From the NCBI GenBank assembly GCA_022448525.1, contig JAKVCX010000004.1, forward strand, positions 372,001 to 436,000: 64,000 bases of DNA, read 5' to 3'. The stretch comes from Tenacibaculum sp. (GTDB lineage: Bacteria; Bacteroidota; Bacteroidia; Flavobacteriales; Flavobacteriaceae). The position numbers and the translations under genes are program-made. Within the stretch, counting starts at the first letter, position 1, and every line of letters starts with the position of its first letter. Shown here piece by piece: positions 50,983-61,700 of the stretch. The notes under the pieces were generated by a model. The model did no database searches. It was not told the DNA's origin and saw only the letters and a program-made list of their open reading frames with translations.

Positions 50983-53370
50983 ATGAAAAGATTTATACTT
51001 TTTGGAATCTTAGTTTTTTGCACAACTCCGTTTTTGGCTCAAATAGGAGGAACCGTAGTTGATAATGCAAAACAACCAATTTATGGGGTAACAATTGCTA
51101 TAGAAGGAAGCAATTTAAAAACAGCAACGGATATAGATGGGAAATTCAATCTACCTAAAGTTTCTGGTTCACAAACCTTGGTAATTTCCTCGATTGGATT
51201 TAAAACTAAACATATTGATATTAATGCACCTAATTCAAATATTAATATTGTTCTATTTGAAGGGAACGAACTATTAGAGGAAATTGTTTTAACTGGTTCA
51301 AAAAATAAATTCTCAAGAAAAAAGACAGCTTACGTAGCTAAGCTTCCATTAAAAAACATTGAAAACTCTCAGGTTTATTCAACGATTACTGATGAATTAC
51401 TAATCTCACAAAACGTAAATTCTTTTCAAGACGCGTTAAAAAATGTTGTTGGAATCGATAAATTATGGCAGTCGACTGGAAGAGCAGGAGATGGGGCAGG
51501 TTATTACTCTTTAAGAGGTTTTGCAACCCAACCTCAGTTAGTAAATGGAATGCCTGGAGTTACGAATGGATTTATTAATCCGTTCAATGTTGAAAGAGTT
51601 GAAGTTATAAAAGGGCCTTCGGCAACCTTATTCGGTAGTACAGTTACATCTTATGGAGGATTAATTAACATAGTTACTAAAAAGCCCAAAAAAGGAACAA
51701 CTGGAAATATTTCTTTAGGAGGAGGATCTTTCAACTTTAAAAAGATGGTACTTGATATTAATACAACAAGTGAATCTGAGAAGTTGTCGTTACGATTTAA
51801 TGCAGGTTTTCAATCAGAAGATAGTTTTCAGGATGCCGGTTTTAATGAATCTGTATTTATGGCACCATCTATAACTTATCAGGTAAATGATAAATTAACA
51901 TTCAATGTGAGTTATGAGTTATCTGCAAATGAACAAACTAATCCTGTTTTTCTGTTTTTTAACAGATACGGAACTTTGGCTTTTAATAATGTAGATGAAT
52001 TAAATTACGATTATAACAAATCTTTGACGGATGATTCTGTAAGCATTAAAAATCCAACTCAAAATTTAAGAGCAGAGGCCGTGTACAAAATAAGTGATCG
52101 AATAACCTCTCAAACAATATTTTCTACAGGAAATGCAAAATCAAATGGTTATTATTCTTATTTATGGAATTTTGCTGATTTCTCTGGACCAACACCTGCG
52201 GGAACTCCTTATTTCTCTACTTATGCGCAAAGAACAAATGCTACAACTAATTCACTTGATATTCAACAAAACTTTACAGGTGATTTTAAAATAGGTAATG
52301 TTCGAAATAGAGTATTGGTAGGAATTGATTATTTACAAACTCAAAATATAGATAACGGTTCTGGTTATGCTTACATTAATACTTTAACTGCTCAAGGAGA
52401 TTTATTAGATGGTTCTTCTATTTCAGCAAGTGTAATAGACAACGCTACAAGCGGTTTAGCAACTACTAATACAAATGTAAATCAGAATGTATTTAGCCTA
52501 TATGCTTCTGATGTTATTAATGTTTTACCAGAACTATCTTTAATGGCTGGTATTCGTTACGATCGTTTCAATTATAGAGGAGATAAAAATACTCCAGATG
52601 ATGATCTTTCTGAATATACAAAAAGTACTTTTTCACCGAAAGTTGGTGTAGTTTATCAGCCAATTCTAAATAAGGTTTCTGTATTTGCAAACTATCAGAA
52701 TGGTTTTAGTTATGTAAATCCTGAATTAACTGTCGATCCTGCTAATCCTGGTGTACCGGTATTATTATCCTTCGACTTAGAGAATGCTGATCAATTTGAA
52801 GGTGGAATTAAAACGAATTTGTTCAATAATAAGTTAGAGACTACTTTAAGTTATTACAATATTACAGTAAGCAATAAAGTAACTGGATTTGGACCAACAA
52901 AACAGCAAGATGGAGAGATCAATAGTCAAGGAATAGAAATTGATGCGAATGCTTATCCAATTGAAGGTTTAAATGTAAGAGGAGGATTTGCATACAACGA
53001 TTCTAAAGTCGTAAAATCACCATCGCAACCATTTTTAGAAGGAAGACGTTTTGGTGAAGCAGGAGCTGAATTTACCTACAATTTTTATGCAGATTATAGA
53101 TTCTTAGACGGTACTTTAAAAAATCTAGGAATAACATTTGGATTTAACGGCGCTTCAGAATACAATACAATGGAAGGATATCCACTGGTTGGTGAGTTTA
53201 TTTTACCAGCTTACACAATTTTTAACACAGGATTGTATTATGATCATGAAAAATTCAGAGTTGGATTTAATGTAAATAATCTTACAAACGAGCAATATTT
53301 CAAAGGTTGGAGTACTTTAACTCCACAACAACCAAGAGCTTATTTTGGAAATTTAACTTACAAATTCTAA
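50983..53370 (+). CDS. TonB-dependent siderophore receptor with N-terminal CarboxypepD_reg-like domain
   Basis: A 795-residue outer-membrane receptor. A signal peptide (KRFILFGILVFCTTPFLA) is followed by a carboxypeptidase-regulatory-like domain (about 22-95; GGTVVDNAKQPIYGV, TATDIDGKFNLP), a plug domain (SFQDALKNVVGIDK, GYYSLRGF, IKGPSATLFGS) and a 22-strand-type barrel ending in a terminal Phe (NLTYKF). The ending QPRAYFGNLTYKF is typical of siderophore receptors. It shares the operator and -7 box of the biosynthesis operon, so the cognate ligand is probably the siderophore made by that operon. Confidence 0.93.
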   Translation: MKRFILFGILVFCTTPFLAQIGGTVVDNAKQPIYGVTIAIEGSNLKTATDIDGKFNLPKVSGSQTLVISSIGFKTKHIDINAPNSNINIVLFEGNELLEEIVLTGSKNKFSRKKTAYVAKLPLKNIENSQVYSTITDELLISQNVNSFQDALKNVVGIDKLWQSTGRAGDGAGYYSLRGFATQPQLVNGMPGVTNGFINPFNVERVEVIKGPSATLFGSTVTSYGGLINIVTKKPKKGTTGNISLGGGSFNFKKMVLDINTTSESEKLSLRFNAGFQSEDSFQDAGFNESVFMAPSITYQVNDKLTFNVSYELSANEQTNPVFLFFNRYGTLAFNNVDELNYDYNKSLTDDSVSIKNPTQNLRAEAVYKISDRITSQTIFSTGNAKSNGYYSYLWNFADFSGPTPAGTPYFSTYAQRTNATTNSLDIQQNFTGDFKIGNVRNRVLVGIDYLQTQNIDNGSGYAYINTLTAQGDLLDGSSISASVIDNATSGLATTNTNVNQNVFSLYASDVINVLPELSLMAGIRYDRFNYRGDKNTPDDDLSEYTKSTFSPKVGVVYQPILNKVSVFANYQNGFSYVNPELTVDPANPGVPVLLSFDLENADQFEGGIKTNLFNNKLETTLSYYNITVSNKVTGFGPTKQQDGEINSQGIEIDANAYPIEGLNVRGGFAYNDSKVVKSPSQPFLEGRRFGEAGAEFTYNFYADYRFLDGTLKNLGITFGFNGASEYNTMEGYPLVGEFILPAYTIFNTGLYYDHEKFRVGFNVNNLTNEQYFKGWSTLTPQQPRAYFGNLTYKF

Positions 53371-53409
53371 AATCCAAAGCAACAATAAATTGAATTAGAA
53401 TTCAAATTC

Positions 53410-53444
53410 GCAAAACTCTAAATTTAAATGGTTTGGAGTTTTGC
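53410..53444 (+). terminator. Terminator after the TonB receptor gene
   Basis: GCAAAACTC and GAGTTTTGC form a stable stem followed by TTTTAAAATTT. The ORF-track start of the next gene (53428) falls inside this hairpin, so I use ATG 53461 instead. Confidence 0.6.
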
Positions 53445-53460
53445 TTTTAAAATTTACTTC

Positions 53461-53805
53461 ATGATATCTTTATCTATAGGTATTCTTTTATTAACGACCT
53501 TTATATTCTACAGTCAATCAATGTTTTTTGACGGTTCTAATGAATCATTTCTGAAGTTTGTATTAAGAGATTCCTTTACTTATTCGAAACAATTAGCTTT
53601 TATATTATCAATAATAAGTTTATTGGGATTCTATACAATATTTGGACTAACCTCAGGTCTTATTCTTTGGTTTTTAATATTAATAGGTTGTTTCAGTTTG
53701 ATTGTCATTCTATATCCGACTCGAGTTGTATCAACCCGATTTGTTGGGCTTTGCCTTGTTTTCTCTTGTTTAACAGAATTTATTGTTTCTTATGCCTGCC
53801 AATAA
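53461..53805 (+). CDS. Small polytopic membrane protein, first gene of the PepSY module
   Basis: About 114 residues with four predicted membrane spans (SLSIGILLLTTFIFY, FILSIISLLGFYTIFGL, GLILWFLILIGCFSLIVIL, FVGLCLVFSCLTEFIV). I start at ATG 53461 because the upstream ATG lies in a hairpin. Size, spans and place before a PepSY protein recall the small DUF3325-like genes of proteobacterial siderophore clusters, but I cannot confirm the family. It overlaps the next gene by 14 bases. Confidence 0.6.
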   Translation: MISLSIGILLLTTFIFYSQSMFFDGSNESFLKFVLRDSFTYSKQLAFILSIISLLGFYTIFGLTSGLILWFLILIGCFSLIVILYPTRVVSTRFVGLCLVFSCLTEFIVSYACQ

Positions 53806-54097
53806 AAAGTACTTAACTACATCTCCTTCGCAAAAAGCAATAAAAATTATTGCTGGAATTATCGGAGGCTACATCATTTCATCATTACTTCATATGATTG
53901 CAGCACTGATTATTCCTTTTAATAAAGAGATTCTAGTAACTGCTACATTCAGTTTATTCCTAATTTGGATGATTTTTTTAATTATTCCTTATTTATTCGA
54001 GAATGGATATAAGGTTTTAATATGCTATACAATTGTTATTGCGTCACTTTATATGATGTATTCTTCATTAAGTAATCATAATCCTTTTTTACAATGA
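53792..54097 (+). CDS. Small membrane protein, DUF3649-like, second gene of the PepSY module
   Basis: Start at ATG 53792 (MPANKKYL); the track's TTG is 9 bases earlier. About 101 residues with three membrane spans (IIAGIIGGYIISSLLHMIAALI, ATFSLFLIWMIFLII, VLICYTIVIASLYMMY). Short membrane proteins of this type (DUF3649) typically precede PepSY proteins in ferric siderophore uptake loci. It overlaps the PepSY ATG by 4 bases. Confidence 0.6.
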   Translation: MPANKKYLTTSPSQKAIKIIAGIIGGYIISSLLHMIAALIIPFNKEILVTATFSLFLIWMIFLIIPYLFENGYKVLICYTIVIASLYMMYSSLSNHNPFLQ

Positions 54098-56163
54098 GTA
54101 AAAGAAATTACAATGTATTTTTTCATACACATACTGTAAGTGGAATAGTTATTAGTGTTGCTCTTTATGTTATTTTTTTTGCAGGTGCTTTTGCCTTATT
54201 TAAAGATGAAATTTTAATTTGGGAAGAAGGAAAATCTATCAACCATATTGAAAGAAGTGAAGTTAATTATGATGATATTTTAAAAAGATTAGATACAAAA
54301 TATGATTTAACAGGAAGAGATGTAGAAATTGATTTAGCCAAAGAAGAGGATAACTTGTTCATTTATCTTTTATCGAGTAAGGATTCCTTGAGTAGTGAAT
54401 CAAGTAAAGCATCACACTTTTTTTCATATAACATAACAACAAAGGAAGAGAAGCGATATCATGAGTATTATGGAATTGGAGAGTTTTTATATCGATTACA
54501 CTTTTTCCATCAAATACCAACCATAGGAATATATCTTGCCGGTTTTGTGGCTTTCTTTTTTTTATTCACGATTGTCACAGGAACAATTGTACATTGGAAA
54601 AAAATTGTTCCTAATTTTTACAAGTTTAACCCTAAAGTTGCTTTAAAAAGAGTTTGGGCAGACGCGCATACATCTTTAGGAGTAATAGGTTTACCATTTC
54701 AATTCATGTTTGCCGTGACTGGAGCTTATTTTTGTTTAAGCTTGCTGGTATTACTTCCTGCTAATTTTTTATATGAAGGAAATCAAAAGAAACTACTAGA
54801 AGATTTAAGACCGGAACGTAAAACCTATGAATGGTCTAAGCGAATAAATCAAGATGTACCTAGCATAAATAGTTTTGTAAAAGAGTATAGCAATACTTGG
54901 AGTAATTTTAGTAGTACTCATTTATATATTAGAAATTATAAAGGAGATAATTGTAAATATATTTTACAAGGAAATCTTGAATATAAAGATCGTTTTGTTG
55001 GTTTAGGAAGAATTGTTTTTGATGCAGTTAAAAGCGAAGTAGTTACTATCAAAAACCCTTATGAATTAAATTATATTGAAGATGTACAGAAAGTATTAAC
55101 TCGATTACATTTTGGGAATTTTGGTGGAGTTATTGTAAAGGTGGTTTACTTTATTTTAGCATTAATAACTTGTTTTGTAATAATTACAGGAGTTTTGATT
55201 TGGGTTGAAGCTAGAAACAAGAAAAGTGCCACGCTGCAACAACAATTATTTGTAGCAAAGGTAGGTCATGTGTACCTCGCTATTTGCTTATCCATGCTAC
55301 CGGTTACCGCTATTTCATTTCTCTTTGTAAAGCTATTTGGAGATTCTTTTTCAAATAAACAGCAAAGTTTGTACTACTGTTATTTTCTACTTTGGTTAAT
55401 TGCTGCCGTCTATATGCGATTTCAAAGAAATAATTATAAAATAAATAAACAGAGCTTATTAGTTGGTGGAATATCGGCTTTATGTATTCCTGTTGTGAAT
55501 GGAATCGTTTCTAATCAATGGATTTGGAAATCTATTTATAACAAGCAACATGAAATTTTAACTATCGATTTACTTTGGCTATTTATTGGGATTATGGCAT
55601 TGTGGGTTTACAGTAAAATTTCACCTAATATTCAAAAACAAAGTAGTTATTCAAAAAACCCGATTGACTATAAAAACTTAAAAACTCTCTTAAAACTAGA
55701 AGAGAATCAAACTACAACAAACCATATTTTACAAATTAAAAAAGAAAAAAATTTTATACCTATGAGAACAAAAGTTATTCTATTGTGGACTTTATTAGTC
55801 ATTGGATTCATACTACATCACGTTTATGGTATTGCCAATGTTTATTTTCAAGAATCCCTAGTATTGGAAGGATCAAACGGAGAAATACCAGGTTGGGCAC
55901 ATCAATGGAGAATTATATTGGAAGGAATGGCATTTTTATTTGCTGTTTTAACCGTTTCTCTTTCACAAAACTGGTTTAAATGGACTTCTTTAATTTGGGC
56001 TTGCCTGTTAGGTTTATTTAATGTTTATCATTTTATAACAGCCTTAATTTATGAACCTTCGAATATTTCAGAGATTTTAATATTGCTTTTAATGGCAGTT
56101 GCTAATGTGTTTTTAGTTAAAGAAATACTCAATTGGAAATCACACCAATTATCAGAAGAATAG
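54094..56163 (+). CDS. PepSY-domain ferric-siderophore reductase-like protein with C-terminal extension
   Basis: A 689-residue membrane protein. Residues 1-400 have the PepSY-associated TM architecture with conserved His pairs: FHTHTVSG, LYRLHFFHQIP, WADAHTSLGVIGLP and LTRLHFGNFGG, likely haem ligands as in FoxB/FiuB-type inner-membrane reductases. A long C-terminal region continues with further spans. From about residue 557 (MRTKVILLWTLL) comes a segment with four spans and LHHVYGIANVYF, which looks like a fused extra membrane domain. It probably reduces iron from the siderophore imported by the upstream receptor. Confidence 0.82.
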   Translation: MSKRNYNVFFHTHTVSGIVISVALYVIFFAGAFALFKDEILIWEEGKSINHIERSEVNYDDILKRLDTKYDLTGRDVEIDLAKEEDNLFIYLLSSKDSLSSESSKASHFFSYNITTKEEKRYHEYYGIGEFLYRLHFFHQIPTIGIYLAGFVAFFFLFTIVTGTIVHWKKIVPNFYKFNPKVALKRVWADAHTSLGVIGLPFQFMFAVTGAYFCLSLLVLLPANFLYEGNQKKLLEDLRPERKTYEWSKRINQDVPSINSFVKEYSNTWSNFSSTHLYIRNYKGDNCKYILQGNLEYKDRFVGLGRIVFDAVKSEVVTIKNPYELNYIEDVQKVLTRLHFGNFGGVIVKVVYFILALITCFVIITGVLIWVEARNKKSATLQQQLFVAKVGHVYLAICLSMLPVTAISFLFVKLFGDSFSNKQQSLYYCYFLLWLIAAVYMRFQRNNYKINKQSLLVGGISALCIPVVNGIVSNQWIWKSIYNKQHEILTIDLLWLFIGIMALWVYSKISPNIQKQSSYSKNPIDYKNLKTLLKLEENQTTTNHILQIKKEKNFIPMRTKVILLWTLLVIGFILHHVYGIANVYFQESLVLEGSNGEIPGWAHQWRIILEGMAFLFAVLTVSLSQNWFKWTSLIWACLLGLFNVYHFITALIYEPSNISEILILLLMAVANVFLVKEILNWKSHQLSEE

Positions 56164-56172
56164 ATAAAAGAT

Positions 56173-56199
56173 AAACCGATTCATTTGAATCGGTTTTTT
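56173..56199 (+). terminator. Intrinsic terminator after the PepSY module
   Basis: AAACCGATTCA / TGAATCGGTTT stem with a short loop and T7 tail. It separates the siderophore region from the convergent LytTR gene. Confidence 0.85.
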
Positions 56200-56205
56200 T
56201 ATGTT

Positions 56206-56895
56206 TTAGCTCAATAACTTATTCAAATTTAACTTGTACGTTTTTCCAATAGGAATCACAAAATCCCGAATTAAAATTCGATTACCTTCAATTTCATTTA
56301 TATGTTTCTTTGATACAATAAATGACTTGTGAACTTGAAAAAACGCATCATCAGGTAATAAATCTAATATATCTGAAATCTTCTCTCTAACTTTGATTTC
56401 TTGTTCAGTAGTTGTAACATTTACATAATTACCAGTGGCCTCAATAAAAAGAATTTCATCTGTTTTTACCTGAACTAATTTCTTATTTGACCGTAAAAAC
56501 AAACTGTTTGTTTCTTTACTAACATTTACATTAGAAACTGTTGTAGTTGACGCTTCTATTTTATTAATAGCTTTTACAAATCGATCAAAACCAAATGGTT
56601 TTAATAAATAATCAATGATATTCAATTCATAACCTTCTAAAGCATATTCTTGATACGCGGTTGTTACAATTACTTTAGGAGGATTTTGTAAGGTGCGTAG
56701 AAACTCAAATCCTTTTAGTTTAGGCATATTCAGATCCAAAAAGATTAAATCCACCTGATGGTTTCGTAAACATTCCATAGCTTCTATAGCGTCATAACAA
56801 TGTTGCACAAAAGAAAGATTTGGTAAGGCATCACAATATCCTTTTATAATATCATGAGCAATATGTTCATCATCAATAATTATATATCTAATCAT
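56206..56895 (-). CDS. LytTR-family response regulator
   Basis: A 229-residue protein: receiver domain (IIDDEHIAHD, Asp54 in IFLDLNMPKLKG, TTAYQEYALEG, YLLKPFGF) and C-terminal LytTR DNA-binding domain (KLVQVKTDEILFIEATGNYVNV, FFQVHKSFIVSKKHI). Its ATG overlaps the sensor kinase stop by 4 bases, so they form a pair. The neighbouring ABC operon is a plausible target. Confidence 0.92.
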   Translation of the reverse strand: MIRYIIIDDEHIAHDIIKGYCDALPNLSFVQHCYDAIEAMECLRNHQVDLIFLDLNMPKLKGFEFLRTLQNPPKVIVTTAYQEYALEGYELNIIDYLLKPFGFDRFVKAINKIEASTTTVSNVNVSKETNSLFLRSNKKLVQVKTDEILFIEATGNYVNVTTTEQEIKVREKISDILDLLPDDAFFQVHKSFIVSKKHINEIEGNRILIRDFVIPIGKTYKLNLNKLLS

Positions 56896-57680
56896 AATTG
56901 TATCGAAAGTTTTGCTGAGTACACTTCATTTTCAATCAAAGTTGAGTATTCATGCTTTTTCGGGTATGCTAATTCTAACCTTCTTTTTAAATTTTCTAAT
57001 CCAATTCCTTGCACCGATTTTTCTTCCGAATCAAAATTATTTTCAATATTAAAGGTAACCTTATTCTGAATAGTTTTAATGGCGATAGTTACAAAAGCAT
57101 CATTACGTAATACTTCAACTCCGTGTTTAAATGCATTTTCAACTAAAATGATAAACAATAAAGGCATTATTTTTAACTGATCATTATCAACATCAATTTC
57201 GAATTTCAAATCTATGTTTTTGTGATAACGCATTTTATGAAGTTCAATATAATTCTGAATAAAATCTATTTCCTTAGCTAAAGTTACATACTCTTTTTGT
57301 CCTTCATAAATACTGTAACGCATCATATCAGACAACTTTAAAATCAAGGCTTTTGCTTTCTCGTTGTCTTTATCTACCAATCCATAAAGATTATTCAACA
57401 TATTAAAGAAAAAGTGTGGATTTACTTGAGATTGCAAATGCATTAATTCCGTTTTTGCCTTTTCATTCTTAAGATTGATAATGAACTTTATATTCACAAA
57501 CAACCAATGTACTACTGCAATACAAACAGAAATAAAGTATAAAAACAAAAATTCTATAAATCCTTCTATTTTACCGAATACATCGTTAAATATGACAATT
57601 ATAATTCCAATTACTAACTGTAATAAACGAATATTTCGTACTGTAAATAGCTTTTTGATATGTTTAATTTTTGTAATCAC
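56892..57680 (-). CDS. LytS/YehU-type sensor histidine kinase
   Basis: A 262-residue kinase with two N-terminal membrane spans and a His_kinase domain: QVNPHFFFNMLNNLYGLVD with phosphoacceptor His89, N-box LVENAFKHGVEV and GIGLENLKRRLELAY as the G motif. The start codon is GTG at 57680. It is shorter than most LytS proteins, with a minimal sensor part. The regulator gene overlaps by 4 bases. Confidence 0.9.
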   Translation of the reverse strand: MITKIKHIKKLFTVRNIRLLQLVIGIIIVIFNDVFGKIEGFIEFLFLYFISVCIAVVHWLFVNIKFIINLKNEKAKTELMHLQSQVNPHFFFNMLNNLYGLVDKDNEKAKALILKLSDMMRYSIYEGQKEYVTLAKEIDFIQNYIELHKMRYHKNIDLKFEIDVDNDQLKIMPLLFIILVENAFKHGVEVLRNDAFVTIAIKTIQNKVTFNIENNFDSEEKSVQGIGLENLKRRLELAYPKKHEYSTLIENEVYSAKLSIQL

Positions 57681-57854
57681 AATTCAATATTAGGTAATAT
57701 ATCTAGTGCAAGCAAATAAGTTGATAAACTATCAAAAATCAGTTATAAAACTCCTTAGAACTGTGACAAACGAACTTTAAACCTTCTTCATAACAATTCA
57801 CATTCAACTCTTTCTAATTCCTCCCTAAAACTTTATAGAATTTGAGATTCGAGA

Positions 57855-57862
57855 TAGGTTTG
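57855..57862 (+). promoter_or_regulatory. -7 box (TAGGTTTG) of the ABC operon
   Basis: TAGGTTTG matches TAnnTTTG. It lies 24 bases upstream of ATG 57887 and downstream of the TTG start used by the ORF track, so the ATG is the real start. Confidence 0.55.
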
Positions 57863-57886
57863 GCATATAATTTTAAAAGTCAACTT

Positions 57887-58753
57887 ATGGAACTCATTAT
57901 AAAAAACTTAAGTAAAACCTATGAAAATGGTGTAAAAGCATTGCAGAATGTATCTCTAGAAATTCCAAAAGGAATGTTTGGATTGCTAGGTCCTAATGGA
58001 GCAGGAAAATCTACTTTAATGCGAACGATAGCCACATTACAAGATGCTGATCAAGGAGAATTATCATTTAACAACATTAACATTCAAAAGGATAAACACT
58101 CACTTCGAAAAATACTTGGGTATTTACCTCAGCAATTTGGAGTATATCCTAAAATGTCCGCTGAAATTCTATTGAATCACCTCGCTGTTTTGAAAGGAAT
58201 TACCATTAAGAAAGAACGCAAAGCCATTGTTGACGCATTACTGCATAAAACAAACTTGTATGAGGTACGAACACAAAACTTAGAGGGATTTTCTGGTGGA
58301 ATGAAACAAAGATTTGGAATCGCACAAGCTTTACTGAACAATCCGAAATTATTAATTGTAGATGAACCCACAGCAGGTTTAGATCCAAAAGAACGAAACC
58401 GATTCTATAATTTGTTAAGTGAAATTGCAGAAAATATTGTCGTCATTTTTTCAACTCATATTGTGGATGATATAAAAGAATTGTGTTCGAATATGGCCAT
58501 TATGAATAGAGGAGAAGTAGTACTTACAGGAAAGCCATTAGAACTCATCGAACAATTAGAAGGAAAAGTGTACCAAAAGAGTATTAAAAGAGAAGAATTG
58601 GAACACTACAAACAGGAATATCATGTGATAAATGATAAACTATTTCTAGGAAAACCAATAATTCATGTGTTCAGTGAAGTACATCCAGGAAACGATTTTA
58701 CTCCTATAAAGGCAACTTTAGAAGACCTATACTTTTCAAAAATCAACAATTAA
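57887..58753 (+). CDS. ABC transporter ATP-binding protein
   Basis: A 288-residue ATPase starting at ATG 57887 (MELIIKNLSKTYENG). Walker A GPNGAGKST, Q-loop LPQQFG, signature FSGGMKQRFGIAQAL, Walker B LLIVDEPTAGLD and H-loop STHIVDD are all intact, so it should be active. The C-terminal extension (about 225-288) is not a standard domain. The fused permease-peptidase gene follows after 12 bases, so it energises that transporter. Confidence 0.93.
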   Translation: MELIIKNLSKTYENGVKALQNVSLEIPKGMFGLLGPNGAGKSTLMRTIATLQDADQGELSFNNINIQKDKHSLRKILGYLPQQFGVYPKMSAEILLNHLAVLKGITIKKERKAIVDALLHKTNLYEVRTQNLEGFSGGMKQRFGIAQALLNNPKLLIVDEPTAGLDPKERNRFYNLLSEIAENIVVIFSTHIVDDIKELCSNMAIMNRGEVVLTGKPLELIEQLEGKVYQKSIKREELEHYKQEYHVINDKLFLGKPIIHVFSEVHPGNDFTPIKATLEDLYFSKINN

Positions 58754-58765
58754 TCTTTTCTAATT

Positions 58766-61700
58766 ATGTGGTACGAAATATTCAAATTTGAATTTAAATA
58801 TAGAGTTAAAAGACCTGAAACGTATGTGTTTTTTGTGTTTCTACTATTGTTTTCCATGGTAGGAGTAGATTTTATCTTTCAAGGTGTTGATTTAGGAATT
58901 ATGAAAAAAAACGCTCCATTAGTCATTGGAAAAACTATGGGAGCAATTACTGGAATATTTATGATTCTTGTATCAATGATTATGGGAGTTCCTATATTAA
59001 GGGATTACCAATACAATACCGAATCCATTTTATTTGTAAATCCAATTTCAAAAAGAGATTATTTACTTGGTAGATTTTTGGGTTCGTATGTCATTTTACT
59101 TTTCATTTTCAGTGGAATTCTATTTGGAATGATGATAGGATCTCAAATGCCATGGCACAAAGCTTCTGAAATGTTAGCGTTTAATCCTTGGACATACATA
59201 CAAACATTTATCGTAGTCGTTTTACCTACGTTATTTTTTGGCGCTTGTACCTTTTATGTAACAGGAATGTTGAGCAAAAATCTAATGGTTGTATACACAC
59301 AAGGAATTATCTTATTTGTTATTTTCTTACTAACTAAGGCGATTACAAATGAATATTTACAAGGAATTTTCGATCCTTTTTCACTAACAACTTTAACACA
59401 ATATTCTAAAGAATGGATTAACGCTGAACGAAATTCGATGTCAATAGCTTTTAATGGTATTCTATTGCATAACAAGGTTTTTTGGAGCTTAATTGGAATT
59501 TTAGTTGCTATTTATGGTTATAGGAAGTTCTCTTTTAGTCAATTAGTTAGAAAGACGAAAAAGAAGGAAAAGAAAAGGGAAGTTCACACAAACAACTCAA
59601 CTGTAACTACTATTATTCCAAGTATTTCGTTGCAATTCAGTTTTAAGTCTAAAATCATTCAATTAAAAGAATTGACCAAATTTTATACGCTATCTATTCT
59701 TAAAGAAACAGCTTTTTGGGCAATTGTAATTTGTGGAATTATAATTATTCTGATAAACTCAATAAGTCTAGGTACTGTTTATGATGTTGATAGTTATCCA
59801 GCTACTCATTTTATAATGGCGGAGTTACAAGAAATGTCAATGTATTTCTTTATTATTATTTTACTTTTTTATTCGGGTGAAATCATTTGGAAAGAACGAA
59901 CTATCAAACAGAATGTTTTAAATGATTCCACTCCAATTCATAATCTAATAATACTTGTTTCCAAACTTTTAGCTTTAAATGCAATTTACGTTGTTCTTAT
60001 GCTAAGCTTGATTTGTACTGGAATTCTATTTCAACTAAGTCAAGGGTATTATCAATTAGATTTACAGGTGTATTTTACAGGATTCTTCATTGAAATTTTA
60101 CCTTATTTGTTTTTGTATACTGTTGTAACATTCTTCTTTCAAATTACAAGTAAGAATAAATTTATTGGAATTTTCTTAACCCTATTGTTTTTCATTGGTA
60201 ATATCGCATCTGAATACTTTGGTTTTAATCATAGTTTATACAAGTACGGTGGAAAAACATTAGGAATATATTCAGAAATGAATGGTTACGGACATTTCTT
60301 GAAACCTTATTTATGGATTAAAACGTATTGGATCGTTTTTGCTGGATTACTTTTAATCCTAAGTTCTTTAATCATGAACAGAGGAACTGAAATTAGTTTA
60401 TGGAAACGTATTAAAAATATGAAATCAGAAATGAAAAAATCTATACAAATCCTTCTGATTTCATTGACAACGCTGTTTATTTTAATTGGATCTTACATTT
60501 TTTACAACACCAACGTTTTAAATGAATATTGGACTAACGAAGAAGAACAAACGTTTCGTGCTTCATATGAAAAAGAACTGAAACAATTTGAATATAAACC
60601 TCAACCGAAAATAACAGATGTAACGTTGAATCTAGAGTTATATCCTGAAAAAAGAAGTAATGAAGTAGATGGAAGTTATACACTGAAAAACACTTCTTCT
60701 GAAACAATCAGCGAAATTCATATTCAAAAAAGAATTGCTTCACATTTACAATTAAAGAATGTGAAATTCGATAGAGATGTAGTTATTAATTCAAAATATC
60801 AAAAGTTCGATTATATAATCTATCAATTACAAGAGCCTTTAAAAGTAAGAGATTCTATACAAATGAAATTTACCCAAACCTATTATCCAAAGGGATTTGA
60901 AGAAGATGGTTCAAAAGGAGATGTAATTTATAACGGAACCTTCTTTAATAACAATGTATTTCCAACTTTAGGCTATAATAAGAAGTATGAGCTTTCTGAT
61001 GACGACATACGAACGAGTTATGATTTACCTAAAAGACAAAGAGAAGCTCAAATAAACGATATAAATGAACTTATAAATGCCCGAACGGGAAGTGATTCCG
61101 ATGGAATTTCACTCGACATTACTATAGGAACTTCAAGCGAACAAACTGCTGTTACATCAGGTAAGTTAGTTAAACATTGGAAAGCCAATAACCGTAATTA
61201 TTTTCACTATACAAATGAGAGTCCAATTATTAACTTTTACCCTATTGTTTCTGCCGAATATGAAGTTAAAAAAGATGTTTGGAAATCAAATAACACAAAG
61301 GTAGATTTAGAAATTTATCATCATCAAAATCATACTTATAATTTAGATCGAATGCTTCATGGCATGAAAGCTTCTTTAGATTATTTCAGTTCTAATTTTA
61401 GTCCATACCAATATGAACAATTGCGAATTATGGAGTTTCCGAGATATGCTGATTTCGCACAATCTTTACCAAATGTAATTCCATTCTCAGAAGCTATGGG
61501 ATTTGTATTAGATATTGATGATGAAAATGATGTTAATATGGTATTTTATATTACTGCACATGAAATTGCACATCAGTGGTTCGGAATGCAAATAGAAGCT
61601 GCAAATGTGAAAGGTCAAAAATTCGTTTTAGAAACATTAGCACAATATGGAGCCATAATGGTTTTACAAAAAGAATTCTCTGAAGAGAAAGTACATCAGT

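Noticed and set aside
53428-53460. ORF-track start of the first PepSY-module gene
   Set aside because: ATG 53428 lies inside the terminator hairpin of the receptor gene; ATG 53461 leads directly into a membrane span.
57842-57886. ORF-track start of the ABC ATPase
   Set aside because: The TTG is upstream of the TAGGTTTG -7 box and adds residues not found in ABC ATPases.
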